Part shown: positions 34,376-45,415 of the stretch, piece by piece
How positions within the stretch are numbered: the stretch's first letter is position 1
How the letters are laid out: every line of letters begins with the position of its first letter
Source of the DNA: Diphasiastrum complanatum
Taxonomy: Eukaryota; Streptophyta; Lycopodiopsida; Lycopodiales; Lycopodiaceae
Direction: 5' to 3'
Assembly: GCA_029204225.1 (NCBI GenBank)
Contig: CM055096.1
Span: forward strand, 74,933,521 to 74,997,520
DNA length: 64,000 nucleotides
Translations under genes and position numbers: made by a program
The notes under the pieces: generated by a model
Database searches by the model: none
The model's input: only the letters and a program-made list of their open reading frames with translations
Told to the model about the DNA's origin: nothing

Positions 34376-35520
34376 TGAAGCCATATTTTGAAGTACTTTA
34401 TAGCATACTACATCTATGTGAATGGAGTTGGTTGTTGCAGTGACACCATATACTGAAGAAACATGTAACCACATCTTACAAGAAATAACTTTTTATTTTG
34501 TGACAGCTACTTATGGTTGATCAAGAAACTTATGTCATAATAATTTTCTTTGATTTTCAAGGATTGAGTTTGTGTGATGGTGCTGTGATACCATATAAAG
34601 ACGCATGTATATACAGAAAACAGTTCATATCAAACAGAAAACAGAAGTGCTTCCGACTTTTAACCAGATGGCTACAAAATGCAAGTAGACGCATAGAATG
34701 CAAACTGGTATTGTCTCAATCGTGATTAATCGTCAGCCGCTCTGAAGTGGGTTTTTGAGAATATTTAAACTATCTTTCTACCAAAATCTTGATAGCCAAA
34801 AAAATTTATTTGTTGATAATATATAGGTTATGTTGTCAAATAAAGGCCACCATCTTAAGGAGCCAACTATCTCTTGACAAATATAAACACCGAGATATGT
34901 CTTGTGAAGGATTAGCTCCATTGTGCAAATTGTGTAGAAGTGTAGAAAGTAATATAAGAGTTTTCCCTAAAGTTAAATTGAAAATGACCTACAGCTTCTT
35001 TGGTCTTTGGTATGAGGTTTGACATAGAGCAAAAGCATTCAAAGATAAGTTTCAGTTACCAAAGCTAGGTAATGCTAAAGCTCCGATCATAGATTACAAA
35101 TTGGTTTATGCACCTTGGAAGATTGTGAGACAAGATACTTACGTTCTTGTTCTAGTTGCTAATGAGTGGACCAACAAGAGCTATCTTATATGCCAATTTG
35201 TTATTTTGTTTTAATTGGAACTAGCTTGAATTGAAATGAAGTACTTGCCACTACAATGCAAACATTCTGAGCAACCACAAACTCACATGCAACTAACATG
35301 AAATTTTCATGAAATTTTAGAAATAAATATTTAAATTTCTTTCTTCCACTCACAAATTGCAACCCTTTGGCCCTTTTTTCGAAGAATTCTTTTTTGCAAA
35401 TGCAATCATATGAAATTGTGAATTCTCCACTATATACTCGTAGTTGCTTTTGGTTTCTCTCTTATTCAAGCTTAAGTTCGCAATCATAGTCGACATTTTA
35501 AAAAATTAGGTTGGCTAAGA
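34376..35520. other. Intergenic, no gene seen
   Basis: No recognisable gene or element ends. The open frames at 34513-34725 and 34789-35022 show no motif and ordinary AT-rich composition. Confidence 0.45.
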
Positions 35521-35991
35521 TTGTTGTCCATAAAGCGTATTATCCCTTGGGGTTTGGAAGCGGTCCTCGCTAAAGCAACCGACCTTTTTTTGCAACTAGG
35601 GTACTACTCCCTTTTACTCTCAACATGGTTCCTCAAGAATCTTCTCCTCCTCTGCAACTCACGGATTCCTCCTGCTCGGCGTGGAGAAAAGAGACCTGCT
35701 TCACCTTTAGACCAACCTTTATGTGCTTCCCCTTCATGCGCACGTTGTGAAGCTCATTGTGATGTTGCGGATTCCTTGCTTGTTTCCTTTCGCCAGGTCA
35801 CGCCATACTCTTCGCCCCATCTTCGCCACCATGTCTCTTCCTCTCTTTCAATTTCTCAGGTTTCACAATTTTCCTCTCCTCACCTTCGTGTTCCATGTGT
35901 GGGTTGTGGTCGCCTTTATGTGGAAGGTGCCAGTCTTTCTCGTCATCAAATAGTTAAGATGAAATCTGTGTGTTTAATGAGTAGTTTATAG
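35521..35991 (+). other. Unrecognised 156-codon open frame
   Basis: The frame starts at a TTG; a possible ATG (35625) lies in another frame. Base composition is more GC-rich than its surroundings, and it holds two Cys clusters: SCARCEAHC and CVGCGRLYVEGASLSRH. The latter has C-x2-C-x12-H spacing like a C2H2 finger but lacks the last His. No family is recognised. It could be a captured gene fragment or chance. Confidence 0.2.
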
Positions 35992-36405
35992 TCCCTCTGA
36001 TTTGACTCTTATTAGACGTCCGAGACAACCATTGAAGATAGCTAAGTGATAGGCGTAAGAGATAGCCATTGCTAACTTCTGAATGTAGTTAAATAATAGG
36101 CATAAGAGATTGCCATTACTAATTTTGATAAGAGACTTGTTTATGTCTTAGCATGAAAATAGTAGGATACTAACATGAATTAGACAAAGCAAGATCATAA
36201 ATGAGAAGTTCGAGCACATAGATCATTCAGTACATTGACATCAATAATAACAGACAAGAAAATATAGTAAGACAGGGCTGACATGCATTGTGTTGAATGA
36301 CAATGTACAAAATAGATCTAAGTTAGCAATCGGCCACTGAAGCAACTTACGAAGCTCTAAAATGTTTTTGTGCCTGAAGAAACACTTTGCTATTATTGCT
36401 AACCT

Positions 36406-36420
36406 TGGTATCAGAGTAAA
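36406..36420 (+). other. Isolated primer-binding-site-like sequence
   Basis: TGGTATCAGAGTAAA matches the initiator-Met tRNA primer site of copia elements exactly over 11 bases. No clear LTR end precedes it and no gag is readable after it, so it is a remnant at best. Confidence 0.4.
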
Positions 36421-37032
36421 GTGATTGCAATCACTTGACAAGAACGAGAGTAAGATTTGTGAGAAAAAAATTTGAGTCGAATTCATGTCGGTTTGAGCAA
36501 GTGGTGAAGCTAGCCAAGAAACAACAATAATCGTCATTTGGAAGTTGTGGTGCATTAAATCAAACAATTGAGGATTTGATAGATTTCTCAAAACTAGGGC
36601 AAAGTCTCTCACTATATCAGTGAGTGAGAATTCTCATCAAAATTTGAGTTTCAGGAGATCAGAAAGCTAAGTTTTGCGGTGAATAGAATTTTCAAGAAGG
36701 TGTTTTTGGTCGGTGTGCACTCGATTCGTCACCAAATGTCAAGCCGATTGCTCCAGTACTTCGCTCACTGTAGGGCGACCGCAGACAAGTGAGGAGAAGT
36801 GAAATCTCAGGAAAAGACTGAGAGAAGCCCATGAAGCCTCCATTTCTCTCAGCTGGGGTTTACAAATGGAAAATGGAAGAGTTTTCTCTCTAGGAGACAA
36901 CTTTCAAACCTATAAAAAGTTGTAGGAGGGCATTTTGGCAGGGCAAACTTGTTTCCAAAAGGCCATGGATAGTCTCGTGAAGGTGAGGGCATGATTAGAC
37001 AAGTTTTTTTATCAACAAAGGCATAGCTGAAG

Positions 37033-37434
37033 TGACGTATAATCGTTAATTCATGAGGCTTCTCTTTTAAGCTCCATATATATTCTACTTTTGCCACACA
37101 AGGATACAACCCATTTAAAAGTAATGGTGACAAAAGTGCTAATTGTTAAAAGTTAAAAATTGTAGTTTACTTTTTTTTAGATTCATATGATTTTCAACTT
37201 AACTTGAAGGTTAAAGAAGAAAAAATTCTCACCATGCTAAGGATTTGAAACTCTACACATCAATTTTCTCTATACAAGTTTTTTAGGCCAAATCTTATCC
37301 TTTTTTAGTGTTTTTTTCCCATTCAACTCAACTTGAAGGTTAGAGAAAGAAAAATCTCACCATGCTAAGGAATTGAGAAAAATCTACACATAGTTTTCTA
37401 TTTACAAGTTTTTTAGGCCAAATCTCAGTTGACA
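37033..37434 (-). repeat. LTR-like repeat, inverted relative to 46403-46795
   Basis: About 400 bases match the reverse complement of 46403-46795. Both contain an internal duplication of a roughly 105-base unit (here 37195-37299 and 37325-37428) around CACCATGCTAAGGA and TTTTTTAGGCCAAATCT. On the minus strand it opens TGTCAACTGAG, and a TATA-like ATATATATGG lies near 37085, which suggests the U3 part of an LTR. Confidence 0.65.
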
Positions 37435-37717
37435 GTATTCAAACTCAAATCGATCAATCAACCACAACAGCACATCACAAAGCGCTTCAAGACAAGATGA
37501 TGATCACCAAACACTATATATTCATGATACCATTATTTACAAGCTAAGTACCTAATCAGGTTTAGTAGTCAGTAGCCCATCAGTCTAGAGGCTAGAGAGA
37601 GAGAGAAATAGAATCGTAAAAGAAACAGTTAATGTTTGCCATTTGCAACTCTCTCCCTCAAACATATATATTTCAAAAAAGATAATAAAAGCACTCACTT
37701 CCATGATAGCATAACAT

Positions 37718-38020
37718 CTAGACATGAGAGTATCTTAGGACCCATGCGGATGTTGCTTTAAGAAGGTCTGGATCTGGTCCTCGATGCTGATGGGCCTTTT
37801 GAAATAGAGGTGTGGTCCTTGATGAGGATGGACCTGCTTGAACTACCGGTAAGATTGGCGGTTGTTCTGCTATATCTGGAGCTCCCCCCTGGTCCATGCT
37901 CGAATCTATCCCTATATCCATTGGTACAGCTTCGTGTCGCAGAGGGGAGAATTGCGGCATGACCGGTACGGGAATTTGTCATAGACTGGATCACTTGCGT
38001 CTGCAATGTCTATCACTGAT
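37718..38020 (-). pseudogene. Gypsy gag N-terminal relic
   Basis: Two overlapping minus-strand frames read protein-like Pro/Ser/Gln-rich sequence (SSMDQGGAPDIAEQPPILP, VVQAGPSSSRTTPLFQKAHQ). It starts right at the inner end of the LTR-like repeat at 38024, the expected place for gag. No capsid or zinc motif survives. Confidence 0.4.
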
Positions 38021-38023
38021 TCC

Positions 38024-38622
38024 CAGTGATGTTTTGTTCTAATGCCATTCACTGAATACGCAGATGATATTCAATATATACATAATTTTTACAGGTGTGT
38101 AGATGAAGAAAGTACAAAAGTGGTTGTGTTGTCTGTGGGAGATCATGGGTGGCTACTGTTGTTGTCAAATCTGATTGCACAGTGCATGGGATGAGCGTGA
38201 TAAGGCTGCGACGTCAACCTTCGCTAAAATTAACGTTGATGAAAATGCCAAAAACATGACACTCTGACAAATGCCTTAAAAATTCATTTATATGGTACCT
38301 TCGCTTTTCAATAAGGGTATCCTCGCCTTTTCATAAGGGCACCTTTGGCTTTTGTAGGGCACCTTTGCATTTGTAGGGTAGTGTCATCTTTTTCGCCTTA
38401 CTTGCCTTTTTTGTCTGTTCAAATTTGCTTGTATTTATGCCAATTGTGGCTTTTTTGGAAGTGTCGCCAACACTTGGTTGCTCAGGCTGGGCCGAAGGTG
38501 AAGAAGTGACAGTGTTGCATTTTTGGCCTGTGGGATTTCCCTAGTAAAAACGCAGACAGTCGCCTGTCTTATTTTACATGTAAATTTGCAGACTGTGCGA
38601 CAACACAAGTAAAATACAACAA
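38024..38622 (-). repeat. LTR-like repeat, fuller copy of 27310-27633
   Basis: The first part matches 27310-27633. It then continues with repeated GGGCACCTTTG/CCTTCGCC words to a likely LTR start TGTTGTATTTTAC on the minus strand. Gag-like sequence lies at its inner side, so it reads as a 5' LTR of a minus-strand element. Exact ends are uncertain. Confidence 0.55.
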
Positions 38623-38675
38623 CATGAATGGAGGCATATTAACATAGGATTTGGGAGAGTAGAGGAGATAAATCC

Positions 38676-39415
38676 AACACGGATCATACTTGTGACCGAC
38701 TAGTAAAAAATTTGGGAGTTCATTACGACTCTCAAACCGATATTGTCAACTAAAATCAAGCACTTGCAACGATTGACTCTACAACAGGTTATATGTGTCA
38801 ACAAGATAATCAATCATATTTGAACAAGATTTCATTAATGGATCGAACTTTGGATACACCGATCACTTTTCCATTGAATGTGTTGAATGTAGCTTGGATA
38901 TCAACGGAACCCATACCAGATCCGATTGAAGATGAACTCATTCCTGTGAGTCATGCCTTGACTTAAGATGACGATGTAGAAATTACTGATGAGCAGATTC
39001 TAAATCATATGTATCCGACCAGATTTGGAGTGCATAATATTCCTGATGAACCAACAATAAAATTGTCAAAATTAGTTATATTGAAGGAAGACAGGATCAC
39101 AGGGTCAATGACAAAGAAACAAGCCAAGCAAAATTATAATACGGTCCTGAAATGAGAAAATCCTCCTCAAAAGATTGATTCAACGAATGTGCCACCCTTA
39201 TTGGATAAAGGCAAAGGGAAAGTCAAGGATGATTCTGCAAGTCAGAGTTCTAGCAAGACATCATCATTCAGGGAAGGTTCACCTTTGAAGAAGAGTTTAT
39301 CTTCTTGAAAGTCATCACCTCCACAATCAATTCCTGCTAAAAAGGCTAAGCGAAGATCCAAGACAAATCCTTTTGACAAAGAATAAGCAGATGAAGTTCA
39401 GCATTCGATCCGAAT
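38676..39415 (+). pseudogene. Gypsy pol linker region, deleted copy
   Basis: The plus strand repeats the linker of the gypsy element on the other strand: GVHYDSQTDIVN, NVLNVAWISTEPIPDPIEDE, ITDEQILNHM, PTRFGVHNIPDEPTIKLSK, EDRITGSMTKKQAKQNY. Stops at 38751-38753 (TAA), 38964-38966 (TAA) and 39153-39155 (TGA) interrupt it; the first and third sit where the sister copy has Trp. At about 39403 it jumps directly into the pre-LTR ORF, so RT, RNase H and integrase are deleted. Confidence 0.8.
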
Positions 39416-39663
39416 AAGCCAATGGCATCAGATAGTATTAAAGATCAGCTACCGGTGGCCAGATTGTATTTTCGTGCAGCAATGATGAGAGGCTCTTGGG
39501 AATCTCGCTTCATAGCTTGAACAATTTCAAAGTGGATCGTCGAAGCCCACTGTTGTTTTTTGCCTCACGACCTAGATTTCAACACTGCCCGACTCAATTT
39601 CATGGAGAAGGTGCAATATCATTTAATAAAGATTCGACGTGATGCAAATAAAAGCCCGCAGTA
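39400..39663 (+). pseudogene. Second copy of the unknown pre-LTR ORF
   Basis: It is homologous to 18748-19011 (AFDPNKPMAS, RLYFRAAMMRGSWESRF, LDFNTARLNFMEKVQYH, KIRRDANKSPQ). A TGA at 39518-39520 replaces a Trp of the first copy. It is followed by the same GGTGGGGGATAT purine tract and LTR. Confidence 0.75.
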
Positions 39664-39714
39664 ACTACATCTCGCAGGTGTTGTGGGACCGCCACCAGTT
39701 TTGGTGGGGGATAT

Positions 39715-40459
39715 TGTTGGAGGATTTGCGGATCTCAAGGCAACTCTAACCCACCCTAGTTAATAAGTGAGAGGGATTTGGCACCCTGTGTGTGTAAGTC
39801 CAACCCAATGACCACATAGAGATTTGATTAATTAGAAAGTCAATAAAAGGACTTTAGGCCTTATCGTGGGACTTTTAATGTCGCAGGGCCTAAATGTCAA
39901 TTTAGTGAATAAAGTTGGATTTCCCTCCAATTTGAATGGGTTCTCACTCTTTTTTAAATTTGAATAATTAGGGAGTCATAAATGGACCAATAGGAATCAG
40001 AGGCCAGGGTCCTTCTCTTTACTATAAAAAGGGACCAACCCGAGTTTCCTACACATGTACATATCTTCATTTCAATAAAGTAGATTGGTTCTCTTGTGAA
40101 ATGGATGAAGGTCCTTGCTCTCTATCACTTTTCTTCCATCTTTCATGCTTTCTTTGGATTTATCAATTGTTGGATTTGATGTTTTTGGGATTGTATGTTT
40201 TTATACTTTTTATGAGAGAGAAAGGGAGAGAGAGAAAGAGTAAGCTATCTTTATTGTGGATCTTAGTGCTAATGGAGTAGTGTTAATGCTTAGGGTTAAT
40301 GGATGTTAGAGTTAGATCTAGATCTTTCATTCATGCTAAAATCTGAAATATACTATCGCTCTTATGGGAACGAACCTACGCGTGAACTACCTGCATCTCC
40401 TTGATGCTAGATTAATTAGAACTTGGGTTGAGGTTAGGATAGGAAAGAAACCAACTACA
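39715..40459 (+). repeat. Gypsy-type LTR, copy 4
   Basis: It runs TGTTGGAGGATTTGCGG to CCAACTACA and is full length. A TATA box (CTATAAAAAGGG) is at about 40022-40033 and AATAAAG near 40075. It directly abuts a copia gag remnant at 40460. Confidence 0.85.
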
Positions 40460-40920
40460 AAAAATGGCTTCAAAGATCTTCTTGAAAAGATGGCCATTAT
40501 AGGATCTATTGTGGAAGATCAAGATGTAGTTATGATCTTGTTATTAAGCTTGCTTAAAAGTTAATAGCATTGGCTATGTTTGTGACTACACAAACTGATA
40601 TTACATTGTCGAAGTTGATTCTAATGCTACTTCAAAAAGAAATAAGAAGAGGAGGAGCACCACCTCTCAAGACACACTAGCACTTGTTGTTAAGAATCAA
40701 AACCTGTCTAGTAGACTCAAGAATATGACTCCATTCCAATAGGGTCAAAAATCACAAATGTAGAAATTTGAATCTCCTGAGTCCCAGTCTAGATCGACGA
40801 ACATTATTTGTTTCTATTGTACTAGTCTAGATCAAACATTATTTGTTTCTATTGCAAAAGAAAGGGACATATTACCAAGGATTGCATAATGTTGAAGAGC
40901 TAGATTGAATCTCAGGCCCA
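40460..40920 (+). pseudogene. Ty1/copia gag remnant with zinc knuckle
   Basis: GFKDLLEKMAIIGSIVEDQD and LILMLLQKEIRRGG belong to copia gag; after stops and a frame change a zinc knuckle CFYCKKKGHITKDC appears near 40850. It is cut off by an LTR-like insertion at about 40927. Confidence 0.7.
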
Positions 40921-40926
40921 TGTGAA

Positions 40927-41287
40927 AATTTGTCAACTAGTTTTTTTTATTGTTTATTTGGCAATTTTGAGGCCAAGATGAAATCTTAACTTAGAGATAG
41001 ATTTATATTTGTCAATAACGGTCTAAATAGTGTTTGTACTATTTCTGGCAAGTAGATAAATGGATGAGGTTGGATTTGGACCCATTCTAATTGGCTGGAT
41101 TTCATACATTGCATCTAGATTAGAATTTCTAGGTTTTTTTATGAAGTACCAACAAGTTACCATTTAGGGCAAGTTTAGGGCAATTGGCAAATGAAATTTT
41201 GTAGGCTATAAATAGTTGTACCAGCATGGAGAAATAAATATCAAAGTTTTTTTCTTTGTGGAGAATTTATCTCTTGTGTTTCTATGT
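40927..41287 (+). repeat. LTR-like sequence inserted in copia gag
   Basis: It begins TGTCAACTAG. The first 120 bases match the reverse complement of the 446-667 repeat. A TATA-like CTATAAATAGTTG is at about 41203. The sequence after it is gag of a different position, so this may be the 5' LTR of the following element or a solo LTR. Confidence 0.5.
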
Positions 41288-41289
41288 CC

Positions 41290-43944
41290 ATCTTGATTCT
41301 AACTCTAAGGAGGAAAATTTTTAAAGTCTTAAAAAGAAGGATGAAGCTGCTCATGCTTTTTGTTTTGAGAGTAAAAGCTTTGAGTGATGAACTAGCATGC
41401 ATTAGTGGAAGCATTAAGGATGTGGAGCTTGTTCAAGTTGTTCTTAATGGCTTGTTGGATGATCATGCTAATTTGGTGCAAAGTTTTGCTATTTAAAATA
41501 CATTTCCAAGTATGGAGGATTTGCAAGAAATCTTGGTGAATGAGGAGTTTAGGCTTTTATCAAGAGGAGGATCTCCTTCTACATCTCAAGTTGGAGAGGA
41601 GGAAGCTATGTTCTCAAAGGCAAGTTTAAGGGCAAAGGCAAAAGCAAATGGTCAAAAGGACAAGATCAAGGTGAGCCTTCTACTTTTGTTGGCAAGAAGA
41701 AAGATAGATCCAAGCTACATTGTTTCTATGGTGGAGTCAAAAGACATTTTTCTAGTGATTTCTTCAAGAAGAAGAGAGATTAAGGTGAGAAGAAAACCAA
41801 TTTGACTCTTGATGAAGATGGTGTTGATGAACAAAATTCAAATGATGCTTTTGTTATGTCATCTTGCTTGTTGGCTAATCATGGAGACATTGGTCCTTGG
41901 TGGATTGATAGTGGAGCTACATCACACATGACATATCATGAGGAGTATTATTCATCATTGATGGCATTTGAAGGTGACAAGAAGGTGATCTACACGACCA
42001 ATGATGGTGAGTGTGTAATCAAAGGGATTGACACTTAAATTCCTATTGCCCTCTCTACAAATAAGAATATGAAATTGAAGGATGTTTTGTTCATTCCATC
42101 TATCACTAAGAACCTTCTTAGTGTGATTCAAATGCTTGGTCAAATGCTTGACAAGGAATTCAAAGTGGAGTTTGATGGTGATGCTTGTTTGATCAAGAAG
42201 GAAGATGAAGTGATTTCAAAAGGGAAGAGACAAAATAAGTTGTTCAAACTTGATGATTGTGCTGTTGCTAACCAAGTTGGATGTATGATTGTCAATACAA
42301 GAGGTATGGCACAAGAGATTGGGGCCTCATTGGGGGTGATGGCAAAGAGGCAAGTTGTTTTTGGTCTGCCCAACTCTTTAACAACCTTGAACATGTTTGC
42401 GAGCAATGTGATTAATCAAATGCACATAGGTTACCTGAAAAGGGATCTACATCAAGGTCAAGTAAGCCTTTTCAACTTGTGCATTTGGATATTCATGGTG
42501 TTACTACAACTAGCAATGGAGGTGCTAGATGTATGTGACTTTTATTGATGATTTTAGTAGATTTTCTTGGGTTTATCTACTAAAGAGAAAAGATGAGGTG
42601 TTTGATGTCTTTGTCAAGTTCAATATTGCAAGGGAGGTCCAATTTTCTACAAAGATCAAGTGCTTGAGAAGTGACAATGGTGGTGAGTACATTTCTACCA
42701 AGTTCAAAGCATTTTGTTATGCAAACGGGATCAAGAGAGAGTACATAAGCCCAAGGACACCACAACAAAATGGAGTGGCCGAGAGGAAAAATAGAACCTT
42801 ATGTGAAAAAGCCAAAGCCATGAGGTTAGGTGCAAATCTTCCTAAATCCTTTTAGTGCTAATTTTCTATTCAGTAGATGGCCGAGTGTGGTATTGCATGG
42901 AAAAATCCCTTTTGAGGTCTTGTTTGGTAGAAGCCAGAGTGTTAATTTTTTCAAATTTTTTGGATGCATTTGCTATATCAACATCACTCTTGATGATAGG
43001 ACAAAGAAGGATCCATCTTCAAGAAAAGATATATTTCTTGGTTGTAGTGAGGTGAGCAAGGCTTATAGAGTTTTTATTCCTTCAATTAAGAAAGTGGTCA
43101 TTGGGAGAGATGTCATTTTTTATGAGGGAAACTTTCCAAAAGTATCTTCAAGTGGTGATGTGGATGTTGGATCTGACATTTTTATGTTGATGACATTGAT
43201 GATACTTTGGATGTTGATGTTGAAGAGCTTGCTTCAAATCAGAAGCCAAGGAGGACATCAAGGCAAAGGCAACAACCTTTGTGGCTCACTTATGATGAAA
43301 AAGGTAAACAAGTTGTTGGTGGTAAAACTATGCTTTCCTAACCTCTTTTGATAAACCTACATGTGTAGATGAAGCAAGACAAAAAGAGGAGTGGATCCAA
43401 GCAATGGATCTTTAGTATCAAAGCTCTTATGAAGATTGACACGTGGAACTTCCAAAGGACAAGAAGGCTATTGGATGCAAGTGGATCTTCACAATGAAGG
43501 CAAACCAAGATGGATCAATCAACAAGTACAAAGCAAGGTTGGTGGCAAAAGGATATGCACAAGAGTATGGAATTGACTATGATGCGACCGTTGCACCCGT
43601 GGCAAAGATGGTAAGAATTCGGGTCATCCGATATCTCTTGCTACACTTTTTGGATGGGATCGATGGAAATTGGATATATCAGATGCATTCTTGAATGGTG
43701 ATCTTGAGGAGGAGGTGTTTATGGAGTCGAGGGCTACATTTCACACGACAAGCTTAATCATGTGTGTTTTCTACAAAAGAGTTTGTATGGACTTAAGCAA
43801 GCACCGAGCAATTGGTATGCTAAGCTTAACATCAATCTACTTTCTCAAAATTTCAAGATGAGTGAGTATGATCATTCACTTTACTATAGATTTGTTGAAA
43901 TGATATTACCATTCTTCTAATCTATGTGGATGATATCATTTTCT
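41290..43944 (+). pseudogene. Ty1/copia gag-pol, broken and truncated in RT
   Basis: Order on the plus strand: gag (ALSDELACISGSIKDVELVQ, EDLQEILVNEEFRLLS), a degraded zinc knuckle, protease WWIDSGATSHMT (DSG 41907-41915) and DVLFIPSITKNLLS. The integrase core with its triad follows (YVTFIDDFSRFSW, KCLRSDNGGEY, TPQQNGVAERKNRT) at 42529-42855, then its tail (PFEVLFGRSQSVNFF, RKDIFLGCSEVSKAYRVF). RT gives AIGCKWIFTMKANQDGS, KARLVAKGYAQEYGIDYDA, MDISDAFLNGDLEEEVFM and an intact YVDD (43923-43934). Ten bases later the sequence switches to foreign DNA, so the rest of RT and RNase H are absent. At least five frameshifts or stops occur. Confidence 0.9.
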
Positions 43945-44540
43945 CGAAGACCGAAGGACCTCGAAGGGGAAGCCGAAGGCCGAAAGAAGACACGAAGCCA
44001 TGAAGCTCGAAACACCCGAAGACCGAAGAATGGCGGATCTTCACACTCCAAGTACAAAGGAGATCAAGTGAAGTACCAAGAGGAGAACCACCTCCACGAA
44101 CAATGCTGACGACAAATTGAGTGCGGTTAGGATGTGCTTAACCAGGCGTTCTTGTAATCAGTGATTAGACTAAACCATTTCTCTCAATCCATATATAAAT
44201 AGGACGAACACGAGAGAATCAGTTGAACATCAATGTGAGCTAGGTATAGAACTGCCAGGTGATGTCCAAGAGTCCGCTAGTAAGCAAGACTGTCTGATAT
44301 AATTGGTGAGAGACATAGTATCTCTTGTGCCGACGTGATGTGTGGGTTTGTCACACATCGTTCAAGAAAAGATCATTGCTAATACCTTAGCTATAATGCA
44401 CGTGTTTTTCTTTATTTTGAATGATATCAAATGTTTTGATGTCTGATCGTTGTCAGTACATGTTCAACTGTTTATTCTTATTTCGCACGCTGGCTCATTC
44501 TTGTTGAATGCTTAAAAAAATAAAAAATGCAGGTCAGTAG
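43941..44540. repeat. CGAAG-rich tract and LTR-like fragment
   Basis: From 43941 to 44035 the word CGAAG occurs about ten times (CCGAAGG, TCGAAG, ACGAAG). It is followed by sequence with a TATA-like TATATAAAT (44192-44200), an 8-bp perfect hairpin (44337-44359) and T-rich DNA. The TATA box and downstream layout suggest part of an LTR from an element unlike the others here. Confidence 0.45.
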
Positions 44541-44899
44541 TGTCTATCTACACTTTGGAAGATTGTAGATTTGATCTAGTAGCAGTAGCTGCCAGTCAGA
44601 ATCGAACTCTATCCGAGTACAGTGAACTCGTTGTTTGTGCTAAGATACACATCAGTTGTATCAAAGCAATCGAGGTTCGAAGAGATGAGAGTGCGAACAT
44701 GAATCCCTTTTGGTTTCGTGTCGTGCAATATTGCCAATCGACTTCTCAAAATTTTGAGATCTATCTCAAAAAAATTTGTTGCAAGATCTTGAATAGGATT
44801 TGGTAGTACACCCTTTGTGATTCCTATAGTGAGAAAGAAACAACATAATGTTTGCTCATCACTAGGATTTTTCACATATTAATGGCATCTATGGGAGGA

Positions 44900-45415
44900 T
44901 ATCTCTTAGAAGCTAGTGAAAGACTGAACACCTCCAATTATTCAATCTAAAAGGTTACTTGGACATGAAGAGGAGCCTCAAGTACAAGCTGAAGTACCAA
45001 AATATAAAAAGAGAGCTAGGATGGCTCTTCATTTTATAAAAATGAATGTCTCTAATAAGATCTAAAGAGAAATTGAATCTTGCACAACTTCCAAATAAGC
45101 TTGGGATGCACTTAAGGCTATCTATGAGGCTAAGAACACCTCTAGAATTCTTACTCTTAGGAATCAAATTTTTCAAAGTTTCTAAAGAAGTGAGGAGAGT
45201 GCATCTAGCTATGTATTGAGGATCAAAATTCTTCAGAGAGAGATTGCTTGTGTTGGAGTCACAATCAACCAAGATGAGCTAGTTTAAGTCATTCTTAATG
45301 GCTTGAAAGAAGACTATGACAACCTTGTCCAATCCTATGCTATCAAGGAGGAGCTACCCAACTTGGAGACTCTTCACGGAATTCTTATTTCTGAGCAAGA
45401 CAAAAGTACAAGCTT
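44900..45415 (+). pseudogene. Ty1/copia gag, 5' part
   Basis: EEEPQVQAEVPKYKKRARMA, AWDALKAIYEAKNTSRILTL, SASSYVLRIKILQREIACVG and NGLKEDYDNLVQSYAIKEEL give a copia gag with several stops. It leads by a one-base frame change into the open frame at 45416. Confidence 0.75.

Noticed and set aside
36241-36612. 123-codon minus-strand open frame as a gene
   Set aside because: Leu/Phe/His-rich composition, spans a copia-type primer site on the opposite strand, and no family motif.
44540-44806. 88-codon open frame as a gene
   Set aside because: No recognisable domain; it lies between retroelement fragments and overlaps an equally long frame on the other strand.
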